Below, one piece after another: positions 1 through 9,540 of a stretch of 64,000 nucleotides of DNA; the first letter of the stretch is position 1, and the number at the start of each line of letters is the position of its first letter. Made by a program: the position numbers and the translations under genes. The stretch is from an uncultured Bacteroidota bacterium (GTDB lineage: Bacteria > Bacteroidota > Bacteroidia > Flavobacteriales > Flavobacteriaceae). The notes under the pieces were generated by a model that made no database searches, was not told the DNA's origin, and saw nothing but the letters and a program-made list of their open reading frames with translations. Where the stretch lies: positions 186,001 to 250,000 of the forward strand of contig CACJQM010000001.1 of the NCBI GenBank assembly GCA_902595555.1. Reading direction: 5' to 3'.

Positions 1-568
1 CAATATCATCAGTATTCTTAGTCATTATTGCTAAAAGATTTTTTAAGTAATCCCCATAATTAGAGTCATTCAAATATTTTTGAATTACCTTTTCTTTTGT
101 GTCACCAACTCCATGTAGCATGTAGTCGACTCCACTCAAACCTTGTGATGACCAATCATTCGCATTACTCAATTCATACCTTTTAGAGGAAATATTATCA
201 TTTATTCTCAATTCATCAACTGGATAGGTATTCATAGTGTTGAAATACATTAATTGCTCTGCCTTGCCAATATTGAACATTTCAACGTGTTGCCATGTCT
301 TGTAGGCATTAAACCACTGGCTGTGTACCTTGTCAAAATTTACTGAATTTGGGTTTGCTACAAAGTCATCAACCGCAATTTTGAGTGCATCAAGGTCTGT
401 TTTAAAATCATTATATCTAGGTATAATTATGTTTTCAGCGTAATTTTTTAGAATCGTTGATCTATCAAACTCAGGAATATTATCTTGCTCTTCTTCGGAA
501 TCACCAGAGCAAGCAATTATTAAAAAAATAGAAAATAGGGAAATGAGAGTGTACTTAAATTTTTTCAT
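1..568 (-). CDS. Imelysin-like (peptidase M75 family) lipoprotein, C-terminus truncated by window edge
   Basis: Reverse-strand reading from ATG at 568: MKKFKYTLISLFSIFLIIACSGDSEEEQDNIPEFDRSTILKNYAENIIIPRYNDFKTDLDALKIAV...; lipobox LIIAC plus imelysin-like N-term. Not in the supplied ORF track because it runs off the edge. Confidence 0.8.
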   Translation of the reverse strand, partial: MKKFKYTLISLFSIFLIIACSGDSEEEQDNIPEFDRSTILKNYAENIIIPRYNDFKTDLDALKIAVDDFVANPNSVNFDKVHSQWFNAYKTWQHVEMFNIGKAEQLMYFNTMNTYPVDELRINDNISSKRYELSNANDWSSQGLSGVDYMLHGVGDTKEKVIQKYLNDSNYGDYLKNLLAIMTKNTDDI

Positions 569-581
569 AACATAAAAATAA

Positions 582-611
582 AAAACAGTGGCATCTTAAT
601 ACCACTGTTTT
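582..611 (-). terminator. Intrinsic terminator-like hairpin between the DUF4856 gene and the imelysin gene
   Basis: AAAACAGTGG (582-591) / CCACTGTTTT (602-611) perfect 10-bp arms, followed on the minus strand by a T-rich run. Confidence 0.75.
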
Positions 612-648
612 TTTAATATTAATTAAATGATATAATAACCATCAAATA

Positions 649-1833
649 TTAGATATTCATTTTTGATTTGATTTGACTTACCATTGAAGTTAAATCTGAA
701 TCCTTAACAGTCCAAAAGTCAGAAAGTTTAGCTAACATAGCATCAACTTCAGCTTTTGTAAAATGTGGGTTATCATTTCCATCATTAGTAAACTGAAGAC
801 TCATGATAAAACCATATCCTTCAGATAATGCATGAAATGCATCTGCAGTATTACCTGCTGCCATCTTGCTCATGTAACCGTTTAAGTAATCAACAGATTT
901 GTATCCAATCACTTTTGATAGGTTAATCTTGATGATATTAGCTTGAGCATCTCTAACTTCATAGTTTCCAGCAACAATTGCTGCTCTACCTAATTTAAAG
1001 GCATCATAAACTGTTTGAGAAATACCAGGCATGTTACTATCATTAATTTTTTTGAAATATTTATTTAATGTAGTTCCATTTCCAGTTGGTGCTGATCCTA
1101 AATCAGCTCTAGAGTAATCCGCTTCCTGACCGTAAAGGTATCCAAAAGCTTCATCCCATTTATGCTCCATATCAGTGTAGTTTTTACCGCTTGCTAAGGT
1201 ACCATTAGTATTATCATCTCTTCTTGTTCCTGAATCAAGTTGACAAGGTTGTAGATAATTATTAACGATCTGATCTAAACACATTCCACCAATTAAACCT
1301 TTCACGAAAGTTTGATCGATTTCGTGTCCTGCACCATTAACATGAATACTCCTTGTAGCATCAGTTAATTTACCTGCAACACCTGCGCTAGCATCTGCAC
1401 TCCAAGCAGAAACAACATTAGCAGTAAAGTCAGCTATTTGATCATCGAATTGAGCTTGAGTTGCTGAATTACCAGCAGCACAACCAGCAGAAGTTTTACT
1501 TCTAACTTTTTTGCCTGTTCCGTTCAATGCAGCATTCATAAATCCAGCACCGTCTGCAAACATTGCATCAATTTGAGCTTCAGTGTAAAATTTTTGAGCT
1601 CCACTACCATCATCAGCCTTTGAATTTAACGCGTTATAGATAGCATCTACTTGATTTAATCTAGTAGTTTGTCCTGAGAAAGATACCGTTGATACACCAT
1701 CTCTAAGGAATTCATATGTTGCTGGAGCCGTAACTTCAATAACATTGTCATCATTATCTGAATCACATGAAACAAATAAAAACGAAGTAATCATTACTAA
1801 ACACACCTTTAAAATTGATTTGTAATTTTTCAT
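649..1833 (-). CDS. DUF4856 domain-containing lipoprotein
   Basis: ORF 394 aa; lipoprotein signal (FLFVSC), TYEFLRDGVSTVSFSGQTTRLNQVDAIYNAL typical of DUF4856; next to imelysin. Confidence 0.8.
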   Translation of the reverse strand: MKNYKSILKVCLVMITSFLFVSCDSDNDDNVIEVTAPATYEFLRDGVSTVSFSGQTTRLNQVDAIYNALNSKADDGSGAQKFYTEAQIDAMFADGAGFMNAALNGTGKKVRSKTSAGCAAGNSATQAQFDDQIADFTANVVSAWSADASAGVAGKLTDATRSIHVNGAGHEIDQTFVKGLIGGMCLDQIVNNYLQPCQLDSGTRRDDNTNGTLASGKNYTDMEHKWDEAFGYLYGQEADYSRADLGSAPTGNGTTLNKYFKKINDSNMPGISQTVYDAFKLGRAAIVAGNYEVRDAQANIIKINLSKVIGYKSVDYLNGYMSKMAAGNTADAFHALSEGYGFIMSLQFTNDGNDNPHFTKAEVDAMLAKLSDFWTVKDSDLTSMVSQIKSKMNI

Positions 1834-1863
1834 TTTTTATTTTATTTTCGGCGAATATATATA

Positions 1864-1888
1864 TTTATTTAGAATTATTCTAAATAAA
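1864..1888. promoter_or_regulatory. 25-bp perfect palindrome (core TTTAGAATTATTCTAAA, 1868-1884), candidate metal-regulator operator between divergent iron operons
   Basis: TTTATTTAGAAT-T-ATTCTAAATAAA, 12-bp arms around one base. TATATTCG (-7-like) on the minus strand at 1852-1859 and TAATTTCG on the plus strand at 1918-1925. Confidence 0.65.
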
Positions 1889-1946
1889 AATAATTTTTTT
1901 TTTAATATTGTTTAAACTAATTTCGTCGATCTAAAAAAAGTAAAAT

Positions 1947-2972
1947 ATGAAGAACTATATCTACCTTGTTGTTATTGTCTTATTATCAAGTTGTATGCCA
2001 AATACAAATAAGTCAAAAGAAATAAACATATACAGTCAACGTCACTACGACTCTGACAAGATGCAATACAAAAAGTTTGAAGAAAAAACTGGAATAAAAG
2101 TAAATGTAACAAAGGCTGGTGCAGATGAACTAATTCAAAGGTTGAAGAATGAAGGAGATAATTCTCAAGCTGATTTATTTATTACTGTTGATGTAGGTAA
2201 GCTGTGGCAAGCTAGTGATATGGGCCTATTTCAAAAATTTAATGATCAAAAAGTATTTGATAACATTGATCCACAGTTTCTTGATAAGAATGGTTTTTGG
2301 GTACCAGTTACTTATAGATCGAGAGTGGTAGTTTATAGCAATGAAAGGGTTAACAAGGAAGATCTGTCCACTTATGAGGATTTAGCCAATGAAAAATGGA
2401 GAGGAAGACTGCTGGTTAGATCATCATCTAATGCATATAATCAAGCTTTAATGTCATCTCTAGTAGCTAATTTGGGTCCAGAAGCAGTAACTAGTTGGTC
2501 TGAGGCTGTTGTAAAGAATTTTGCGAGAGATCCAAAAGGAAGTGATAGAGATCAGGTTAAAGCCATTGCCGCTGGTCAGGGTGACATAGCAATCGTTAAC
2601 TCATATTATATTGGTTTGTTGTTAGCCTCCGACAAAGAAGAGGAAATAAATGCTGGTAAAGCTGTATCAGTATTCTTTCCAAATCAAGGTGCTGGAGAAC
2701 GAGGTGCTCATATAAATGTATCTGGAATAGCATTAGCTAAAAATGCCCCAAATAAAGAAAATGCGATTGAGTTGATAAAATATTTAACAAGTGTTGAAGG
2801 TCAAGAAACCTATGTAAACAATGGTTATGAATATTCTGTTAATCCGAATGTAAAGCCAGATGAGATTGTTCAAGCCTGGGGTGAATTTAAAAAAGATCCA
2901 GTCGATTTGAATATGCTAGGTGTCAAGAGAGATGAAGCAATTCGTATATTTGACAAAACAGGTTGGAAATAA
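1947..2972 (+). CDS. fbpA: Fe(3+) ABC transporter substrate-binding lipoprotein (FbpA/IdiA/FutA type)
   Basis: EINIYSQRHYDSDKMQYKKFEEKTGIKVNVTKAGADELIQRLKNEG...ADLFITVDVGKLW; lipoprotein signal; followed by permease and ATPase. Confidence 0.9.
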   Translation: MKNYIYLVVIVLLSSCMPNTNKSKEINIYSQRHYDSDKMQYKKFEEKTGIKVNVTKAGADELIQRLKNEGDNSQADLFITVDVGKLWQASDMGLFQKFNDQKVFDNIDPQFLDKNGFWVPVTYRSRVVVYSNERVNKEDLSTYEDLANEKWRGRLLVRSSSNAYNQALMSSLVANLGPEAVTSWSEAVVKNFARDPKGSDRDQVKAIAAGQGDIAIVNSYYIGLLLASDKEEEINAGKAVSVFFPNQGAGERGAHINVSGIALAKNAPNKENAIELIKYLTSVEGQETYVNNGYEYSVNPNVKPDEIVQAWGEFKKDPVDLNMLGVKRDEAIRIFDKTGWK

Positions 2973-4579
2973 AAAAAAAATATCTTTCAAACAGTAGTAA
3001 GTTAATTCTTTCTACTGTTTTTCTTTTAATTATAGCTCTCTTACCAATAATATCACTTTTATTTAGTGTTTTTGGTGTTGAGGCTAGTAACTTTTCCTAC
3101 TTATGGGAAAACTTATTAGTAGAATACTCGCTTGACACCATATACCTAGTCTTGATAACATCTTTTTTTTCTTTGATTTTTGGTGTGATACCTGCGTGGT
3201 TTATAAGTACAAATAATTTTAAAGGAAAAAATTTTTATGACATAATGCTTTATTTGCCGCTAGCAATCCCAGCCTACATAATGGCATTCACATACAGTGA
3301 TATTTTAAGCTATACAGGTCCATTACAAAGTTTTACAAGAAAATATTTACCTGATTTTTCTTCATTATTTAACCAAGATTATATACAGATTGAAGTTTTA
3401 GGTATTATTATGGCGCTTTCTCTTTATCCATACATATATACTGCTTGTAGACTCTCATTTTCTCTAATAGGGTCAAATTATATTGAATTATCCAAAAGTC
3501 TTGGAATGTCAAGTTCAAAAACCTTCTTAAAAATCATTATTCCATTATCTAGAGTGTCGATATTTTCTGGATTATTTCTTGTTGTAATGGAGGTGCTAAA
3601 TGAGTATGGTGCTGTAAAGTATTTTGGAGTTAACACTTTTACTAGCGGTATTTTTAGATCTTGGTATTCAATGCAGGATGTTCAAACAGCATCCCTATTA
3701 GCAATAATTTTATTTATTGTAGTTGTTGTTTTTTTTATGCTTGAAAGATTCTTAAACTCTAAATTCAAATTTAATTATCAACCAAATACAAAGAAATTTA
3801 CAGATAATGAAAGCTCAATTAATAAAAAGATATTCTTGCATTTGTCCTGTTTAGTACCAATATTATTCGGATTCTTAATTCCAGTAATTTTTATTATAAA
3901 TAATGTCGTTTATGAATATGAAAGAATAGATTTTAATAGACTTTTCAATTTAACCTCCAACACTGTTATTGTGTCACTAATTGCATCTGCAATAATTATT
4001 ACAATAGCAGTCTATTTCCAGTTTATAAAAAGAATAATAAAAAATAAGACAGTAGCTTTATTTAATGAAGCAATATCATTAACATATGCATTACCGGGCG
4101 CAGTAATTGGCCTTGCTCTTATAATCATGGTTACATCAAGCCCGTTAAAATCTGAAATTATGATTGGTTCTTTTTCACTTCTTGTTTATGCTTATGTGAT
4201 GAGGTATATGGCTGTAGGAATTTCACCATTAAAGTCAAGTTTTGAAAAACACCCTAGTTCATATGATGATACTGCATTTAATCTTGGAATGGGACCATTA
4301 AAATTATTTAGAAGTATTCATTTCCCTATTAATCAATCAGCTATTGCAATAGCCTTTTTAATAACATTTGTTGATATTATTAAAGAATTGCCTATAACTT
4401 TAATACTAAGGCCTTTTAATTTTGATACTCTTGCGGTTCAAACTTATCAATATGCAATTGATGAAATGATACCAAAATCAGCAGTATATTCTTTAACAAT
4501 TGTTGTGTTGGGAACAATATTGTTGATATTTTTGAAAAATATTGTAAATAAACAAATAGATGTTTCTCAGGATAAGTGA
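2963..4579 (+). CDS. fbpB: Fe(3+) ABC transporter permease (FbpB type)
   Basis: 538 aa, two permease halves with many TM helices; TTG start overlaps the fbpA stop. Confidence 0.88.
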   Translation: MEIKKKYLSNSSKLILSTVFLLIIALLPIISLLFSVFGVEASNFSYLWENLLVEYSLDTIYLVLITSFFSLIFGVIPAWFISTNNFKGKNFYDIMLYLPLAIPAYIMAFTYSDILSYTGPLQSFTRKYLPDFSSLFNQDYIQIEVLGIIMALSLYPYIYTACRLSFSLIGSNYIELSKSLGMSSSKTFLKIIIPLSRVSIFSGLFLVVMEVLNEYGAVKYFGVNTFTSGIFRSWYSMQDVQTASLLAIILFIVVVVFFMLERFLNSKFKFNYQPNTKKFTDNESSINKKIFLHLSCLVPILFGFLIPVIFIINNVVYEYERIDFNRLFNLTSNTVIVSLIASAIIITIAVYFQFIKRIIKNKTVALFNEAISLTYALPGAVIGLALIIMVTSSPLKSEIMIGSFSLLVYAYVMRYMAVGISPLKSSFEKHPSSYDDTAFNLGMGPLKLFRSIHFPINQSAIAIAFLITFVDIIKELPITLILRPFNFDTLAVQTYQYAIDEMIPKSAVYSLTIVVLGTILLIFLKNIVNKQIDVSQDK

Positions 4580-5525
4580 CTTAAAAAAATATTATAATGA
4601 GAGTGAGCCATTAATAAGAAATTTAAATTTTTCTGTTAACAAGGGCGAAATTGTTTCATTTATTGGTGAAAGCGGCTCTGGTAAGACTACTTTTCTGAAA
4701 TGTCTTGCGGGATTAGAAAAAATTAATTCTGGATCTATTGAGCTAAATGGAAAAATTCTTAACGATGATACAACTTTTGTAAATCCAAATCTTCGAAAAA
4801 TAGGTTTTGTATTTCAGGATTATCCTTTATTTCCCCACATCAATGTTTTAAAGAATATAACAATCAATTTGGAGAAAAGTTTTTTTTCAAAACTTGATTA
4901 TATTTTAGAACTAACTAATCTCAAAGATTTATGTGAAAGATTTCCTGATCAACTTTCCGGAGGAGAACAACAAAGAGTTTGCTTAGCTCGAGCCCTTGTC
5001 AGAGAACCTGATTTATTATTGCTTGATGAACCGTTTAGTAATTTAGATTCCAGTATAAAATTTACAATTCAGCAAGAGATTCATAAAATTATTAAGCAAA
5101 CGAAAACAACTACAATATTGGTTACTCATGACATTAAAGATACTTTCAATATTTCTGATAAAATTTTGATTTTTAAAGCAGGTATTTTACAACAATATGA
5201 CAACCCAGTTAATATGTATTGTAATCCAGTTAATTGTTATTGTGCAAAAATCCTCGGTGAATTAAATCAAGTTAGCATAAATGGTAAAACTTATTTTATA
5301 AGACCTGAAAAAATTAAATTAACAGAAACATCTAAATTTAAGGCAAAAGTTGAAAAGTCATTATTTGCTGGCAAGGAGTATAAAATAACTGCTAATGTTG
5401 CAGGTGAAAGTTGGTCTTTCTTCAACGAAGATCCAATCGATATTGACAAAAATATTTACTTAAATTTCGAAAAGAAAGATCTTTTAGAATTTGATTCAAC
5501 ATGTTCTAATTTTTTTACTCATTAA
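4560..5525 (+). CDS. fbpC: Fe(3+) ABC transporter ATP-binding protein (FbpC type)
   Basis: Walker A GESGSGKTT, signature LSGGEQQRVCLARAL, Walker B LLLLDEPF; overlaps fbpB. Confidence 0.9.
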   Translation: MFLRISDLKKYYNESEPLIRNLNFSVNKGEIVSFIGESGSGKTTFLKCLAGLEKINSGSIELNGKILNDDTTFVNPNLRKIGFVFQDYPLFPHINVLKNITINLEKSFFSKLDYILELTNLKDLCERFPDQLSGGEQQRVCLARALVREPDLLLLDEPFSNLDSSIKFTIQQEIHKIIKQTKTTTILVTHDIKDTFNISDKILIFKAGILQQYDNPVNMYCNPVNCYCAKILGELNQVSINGKTYFIRPEKIKLTETSKFKAKVEKSLFAGKEYKITANVAGESWSFFNEDPIDIDKNIYLNFEKKDLLEFDSTCSNFFTH

Positions 5526-5542
5526 TTTAAATTCATTCTAAA
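5526..5542. promoter_or_regulatory. Degenerate copy (14/17) of the palindromic core, upstream of the Cys-rich gene
   Basis: TTTAAATTCATTCTAAA versus TTTAGAATTATTCTAAA; a perfect TAnnTTTG (TAGTTTTG) follows at 5555-5562. Confidence 0.35.
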
Positions 5543-5576
5543 CGTTATTCATTATAGTTTTGAATAAAATTTAAAA

Positions 5577-5810
5577 ATGATTAAATCGGTTGATAGTTGT
5601 CTGACTTGTGAAAACTTAGTTGATTCACTTAAGTGCTCAAAACATAATTTATCTGTTGAAATTGATAATGTTTGTAGTGACCACTCAATTAAGAAAGCTT
5701 TTTCTAAATTGTCTGATTGTCTAAGTTGTTCAAATTATAAAAAAGTTGGTTGTCCTAATCCTGGAAGTTCTGCTCCTGGGATGCTATGTTTTTCGTGGTC
5801 AACTTATTAG
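5577..5810 (+). CDS. Small cysteine-rich protein of unknown function
   Basis: 77 aa; CLTC, SCLSC and further Cys residues; no signal peptide apparent; directly downstream of fbpC. Confidence 0.7.
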   Translation: MIKSVDSCLTCENLVDSLKCSKHNLSVEIDNVCSDHSIKKAFSKLSDCLSCSNYKKVGCPNPGSSAPGMLCFSWSTY

Positions 5811-5872
5811 GTTTTATAATAGGTCGCTAAAATATCTTATATTTGTGCGCAATTAATTTTTCATTAGTTGCT

Positions 5873-7339
5873 ATGAGTAAAACAAAATTTATTGAAACTG
5901 GATTAACCTTCGATGATGTTTTACTTGTGCCGTCATATTCAGAAGTACTACCATCTGATGTTGAGTTACTTTCAAAATTTTCTAGAAATCTTAGTTTAAA
6001 GGTTCCTGTTGTATCTGCTGCTATGGATACTGTAACAGAAAGTAAAATGGCTATTGCAATGGCTCAGGAAGGTGGTATGGGTGTTATACATAAGAATCTA
6101 ACTGTAAAGCAACAAGCTGAAAAAATAAGAAAAGTTAAAAGATCTGAATCAGGAATGATTTTAGATCCAGTAACACTCACAAAAAAAAGTAAGGTTAAAG
6201 ACGCATTAAAATGCATGAAAGAATTCAGTATTGGAGGTATTCCAATTGTTGATAAATCTAACTCTTTAGTTGGAATACTTACAAACAGAGATTTAAGGTT
6301 TGAATCCGATATGAATAAATCTGTTAATGATGTTATGACTAAAGATAATTTAGTTACCGGTAATCCAGGGATAACATTAAAACAGGCTGAAAAAATTCTT
6401 CAAAAAAATAAAATTGAAAAATTGCCAATTATTGATGATAAAAATAAATTGGTTGGACTGATAACTTTTCGTGATATTCAAAAAATAACCTTAAAACCGT
6501 CTTCAAATAAAGATGAGTTTGGAAGATTGAGAGTAGCTGCTGCAATTGGTGTTGGTGGAGAAAACCTTGAAAGATGTAAAATGTTGTACAAAGCTGGTGT
6601 AGATGCAATAGTTATTGATACCGCACATGCTCATACAAAATCAGTTCTAAAAATTATAAAGGATGTTAAGAAAACATTTCCAGATTTGGATGTCGTAGCA
6701 GGAAATATCGCAACTGCTGAAGCTGCCAAATTTTTAGCAAAAGCTGGAGTAGATGGGGTAAAGGTTGGTATTGGTCCAGGTTCAATATGCACTACCAGAA
6801 TTATAGCTGGAGTTGGCTATCCGCAACTATCAGCAATATATAATGTATCAAATGCCTTGAAAGGAACTGATATTTCTATAATTGCAGATGGTGGAGTTAA
6901 ACATACTGGAGATATTACAAAAGCAATAGCTGCAGGAGCTGACTGTGTTATGCTTGGTTCATTGCTAGCTGGCACACTTGAATCACCTGGTGAGACAATA
7001 ATTTATGAGGGTAGAAAATTTAAAACTTACAGAGGAATGGGTTCAGTTGAAGCAATGGAAAAAGGGAGCAAAGAAAGATATTTTCAGTCAACGATAAAAG
7101 ACAAAAACAAATTGGTTCCGGAAGGCATAGTTGGTAGAGTTCCTTATAAGGGAAGTGTGGTTGAAAGTATGTTTCAATTTGTAGGAGGATTAAAATCCGG
7201 GATGGGATATTGTGGATCAAAAAACATTAAAGAATTAAAAGATAATTCAAAGTTTGTTCAAATTACTAGCGCAGGTCTAGACGAAAGTCATCCTCACAAT
7301 ATTACTATAACAAAGGAATCTCCTAATTATACAAGATAG
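5873..7339 (+). CDS. guaB: Inosine-5'-monophosphate dehydrogenase
   Basis: [12 protein letters not shown], two CBS domains, [17 protein letters not shown] active-site loop. Start set at ATG 5873 ([10 protein letters not shown]) rather than 5843. Confidence 0.96.
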   Translation: MSKTKFIETGLTFDDVLLVPSYSEVLPSDVELLSKFSRNLSLKVPVVSAAMDTVTESKMAIAMAQEGGMGVIHKNLTVKQQAEKIRKVKRSESGMILDPVTLTKKSKVKDALKCMKEFSIGGIPIVDKSNSLVGILTNRDLRFESDMNKSVNDVMTKDNLVTGNPGITLKQAEKILQKNKIEKLPIIDDKNKLVGLITFRDIQKITLKPSSNKDEFGRLRVAAAIGVGGENLERCKMLYKAGVDAIVIDTAHAHTKSVLKIIKDVKKTFPDLDVVAGNIATAEAAKFLAKAGVDGVKVGIGPGSICTTRIIAGVGYPQLSAIYNVSNALKGTDISIIADGGVKHTGDITKAIAAGADCVMLGSLLAGTLESPGETIIYEGRKFKTYRGMGSVEAMEKGSKERYFQSTIKDKNKLVPEGIVGRVPYKGSVVESMFQFVGGLKSGMGYCGSKNIKELKDNSKFVQITSAGLDESHPHNITITKESPNYTR

Positions 7340-7340
7340 A

Positions 7341-8180
7341 TTGAAAAGGTACTTTTTATTCTTACTGCTTTTAATTTCATGTGATTTTAATAAAAAAAGT
7401 GACGATAATTATGTAGCTAGGGTTGGTGAAGAATTTCTTAGCTATTCTTACTTAAATGATCTAATTCCCAAAAACATTTCGGTTGAAGATTCTGTAGAAC
7501 TTGCAAATAAAATTATTTCTGAGTGGGCAACCTCAAAATTACTATTGCAAAATGCTCAAAATAATTTAAATGAAAATGAAAAGGAATCAATTGATGAAAA
7601 GTCAAAAAAATATCGTGAAAATCTAATATTATCAGATTATAAAAATAAAATTTCAAAAAATAATCCTGATACTATTGTAACTGATAATGAAATAAAAGTT
7701 TTTTTTGAAAATAATTCTAAAAATTTCACACTTTACAATGAAATTATTCAAGGAAGATATCTAAAACTAAATAAAAACAATTTTAATATTAATGAAATAA
7801 AAAGAAGGTTTAACAGATTTAATCTTGGTGACAGATATTTTTTTGATTCAATTTCCATTCAGCTTTTAAATTACTCATTTAATGATTCAACTTGGATTAA
7901 TAAAAATCTATTTTTTAATAAAATTCCAACTTTAAATAATGATGAAATTCAAAGAATTGTTAAAAACAATTTATTTTATATAGAAGAAGATTCTTTGGCT
8001 TTATATTTGATAAAAATAAATAAGTATAAAAAGGCTAATGATTATGCACCTTTGGACTATATTTACGAAAGAATTAGAGAATTAATTTCAAACAGAAAAA
8101 GAATAGATTATTTAACTAAAATTGAAAAAGAATTAATTGAGGATGCGCTTTTCAAAAAAACATATGAGAAATTTAATTAA
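7341..8180 (+). CDS. SurA/PrsA-like periplasmic lipoprotein without a recognisable parvulin domain
   Basis: TTG start; MKRYFLFLLLLISCDF lipobox; helical SurA-like N-domain; next to surA. Confidence 0.6.
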   Translation: MKRYFLFLLLLISCDFNKKSDDNYVARVGEEFLSYSYLNDLIPKNISVEDSVELANKIISEWATSKLLLQNAQNNLNENEKESIDEKSKKYRENLILSDYKNKISKNNPDTIVTDNEIKVFFENNSKNFTLYNEIIQGRYLKLNKNNFNINEIKRRFNRFNLGDRYFFDSISIQLLNYSFNDSTWINKNLFFNKIPTLNNDEIQRIVKNNLFYIEEDSLALYLIKINKYKKANDYAPLDYIYERIRELISNRKRIDYLTKIEKELIEDALFKKTYEKFN

Positions 8181-9540
8181 AGTTTCAGTTTTAATATTTT
8201 TCTTAAGTTTTCAATCATTCAACGTTTTTGCTCAAGACAATCAATTTGTCAGACAAAAAATTGATGGTGTTGCTGCAGTTGTTGGAGATTTTATCATTCT
8301 TGATTCTGATATTGATAAAACTCTTATTGACTTACAATCGCAAGGAGTCAATGTAGAACAATTTGATCGTTGTAGTCTACTTGGAAAATTAATGGAGGAT
8401 AAACTTTACGCTCACCATGCTGAGCAAGATAGTTTAGATGTTGATAACGAACAGATTTATAGTTATGTTGACCAAACAATAGACTACTTTCTAAATCAGC
8501 TTGGTAATATGGAAAAGGTCTTGGAGTTTTATAAGAAAAAGGACGAACAATCATTTCGACAAGAACTATTTGAAATAAACAGAATCAATCAATTATCTGA
8601 AAGAATGCAAACATCGATAATTGATGAAATAGAAATCACACCAGAAGAAGTTAGAGTGTTTTTTGAAAATATACCACGATACGATTTACCAATATTTGGA
8701 GCTGAACTTGAAATATCTCAAATTGTTGTAAAACCGGAGGTAAGTCAAGAAGACAAAAATAAAATCATTCAAAGACTTGAATCCATTAAAAATGATGTTG
8801 TTGTAAATGGATCAAGTTTTGCAACGAAAGCTATTCTTTATTCACAAGATCCAGGTTCTCGTTCAACAGGGGGAAAGTATACTCTAAATAGAAGCAGAAA
8901 AAATCAAATGGTGAAAGAATTTGAGGATGTGTGCTACAGGCTTAAAGAAGGGGAAGTTTCTGACCCATTTGAAACAGACTTTGGATGGCACATTGTAAAG
9001 GTTGACAAGGTCAGGGGTCAAGAAATTGATGTAAGACATATCTTATTGAAACCAGAGGTTTCTAATAGTGCCCTACTAGAAGCAAAAAAGAAAATTGATT
9101 TAATCAGAAAAAGAATTATCGATGATGAATTATCGTTTGAAGAAGCTGCAAAATCTTTCTCTGATGAAAAAGCTACTAAAAATAATGGAGGAGTATTAAT
9201 AAATCCAACAACGGGTGATACAAGATTTGAATTAACTAAAATTGATCCTGTTTTGTATACCCAGATACAAAGATTAAAGGATAATGAAGTCTCTGCACCA
9301 TTACTTGAACAAGATAATGCAGGGTCCAGTAGTTATAAAATAATTAAAGTCAGTAATCGGTTTGATGAACATGTAGCTGACTACTCTAAAGATTTCATTA
9401 AAATAAAAGAATTAGCACTGAAAGAAAAGCAATTAAATACAATCCAAAACTGGATGAGTGAAAAAATAGTTGAAACTTATATTTCAGTAAATCAGGATAG
9501 TAGAGAATGTAATTTTGCCAATAAATGGTTGAAAAAATAA
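8164..9540 (+). CDS. surA: Periplasmic peptidyl-prolyl cis-trans isomerase SurA
   Basis: Signal peptide, IDGVAAVVGDFIILDSDID; parvulin-type repeats (ISQIVVKPEV..., VRHILLKPEV...). Start set at internal ATG 8164. Confidence 0.88.
   Translation: MRNLIKVSVLIFFLSFQSFNVFAQDNQFVRQKIDGVAAVVGDFIILDSDIDKTLIDLQSQGVNVEQFDRCSLLGKLMEDKLYAHHAEQDSLDVDNEQIYSYVDQTIDYFLNQLGNMEKVLEFYKKKDEQSFRQELFEINRINQLSERMQTSIIDEIEITPEEVRVFFENIPRYDLPIFGAELEISQIVVKPEVSQEDKNKIIQRLESIKNDVVVNGSSFATKAILYSQDPGSRSTGGKYTLNRSRKNQMVKEFEDVCYRLKEGEVSDPFETDFGWHIVKVDKVRGQEIDVRHILLKPEVSNSALLEAKKKIDLIRKRIIDDELSFEEAAKSFSDEKATKNNGGVLINPTTGDTRFELTKIDPVLYTQIQRLKDNEVSAPLLEQDNAGSSSYKIIKVSNRFDEHVADYSKDFIKIKELALKEKQLNTIQNWMSEKIVETYISVNQDSRECNFANKWLKK

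Noticed and set aside
2963-2985. A10 run at the fbpA/fbpB overlap as a programmed frameshift site
   Set aside because: The run lies after the fbpA TAA stop, so slippage cannot fuse the frames; simple translational coupling explains the overlap.
7020-7220. 66-aa minus-strand ORF inside guaB
   Set aside because: Shadow ORF antisense to conserved guaB sequence; other short antisense ORFs in the track (8348-8554, 9824-10021, 23491-23706, 48964-49179, 56756-57129) rejected similarly.
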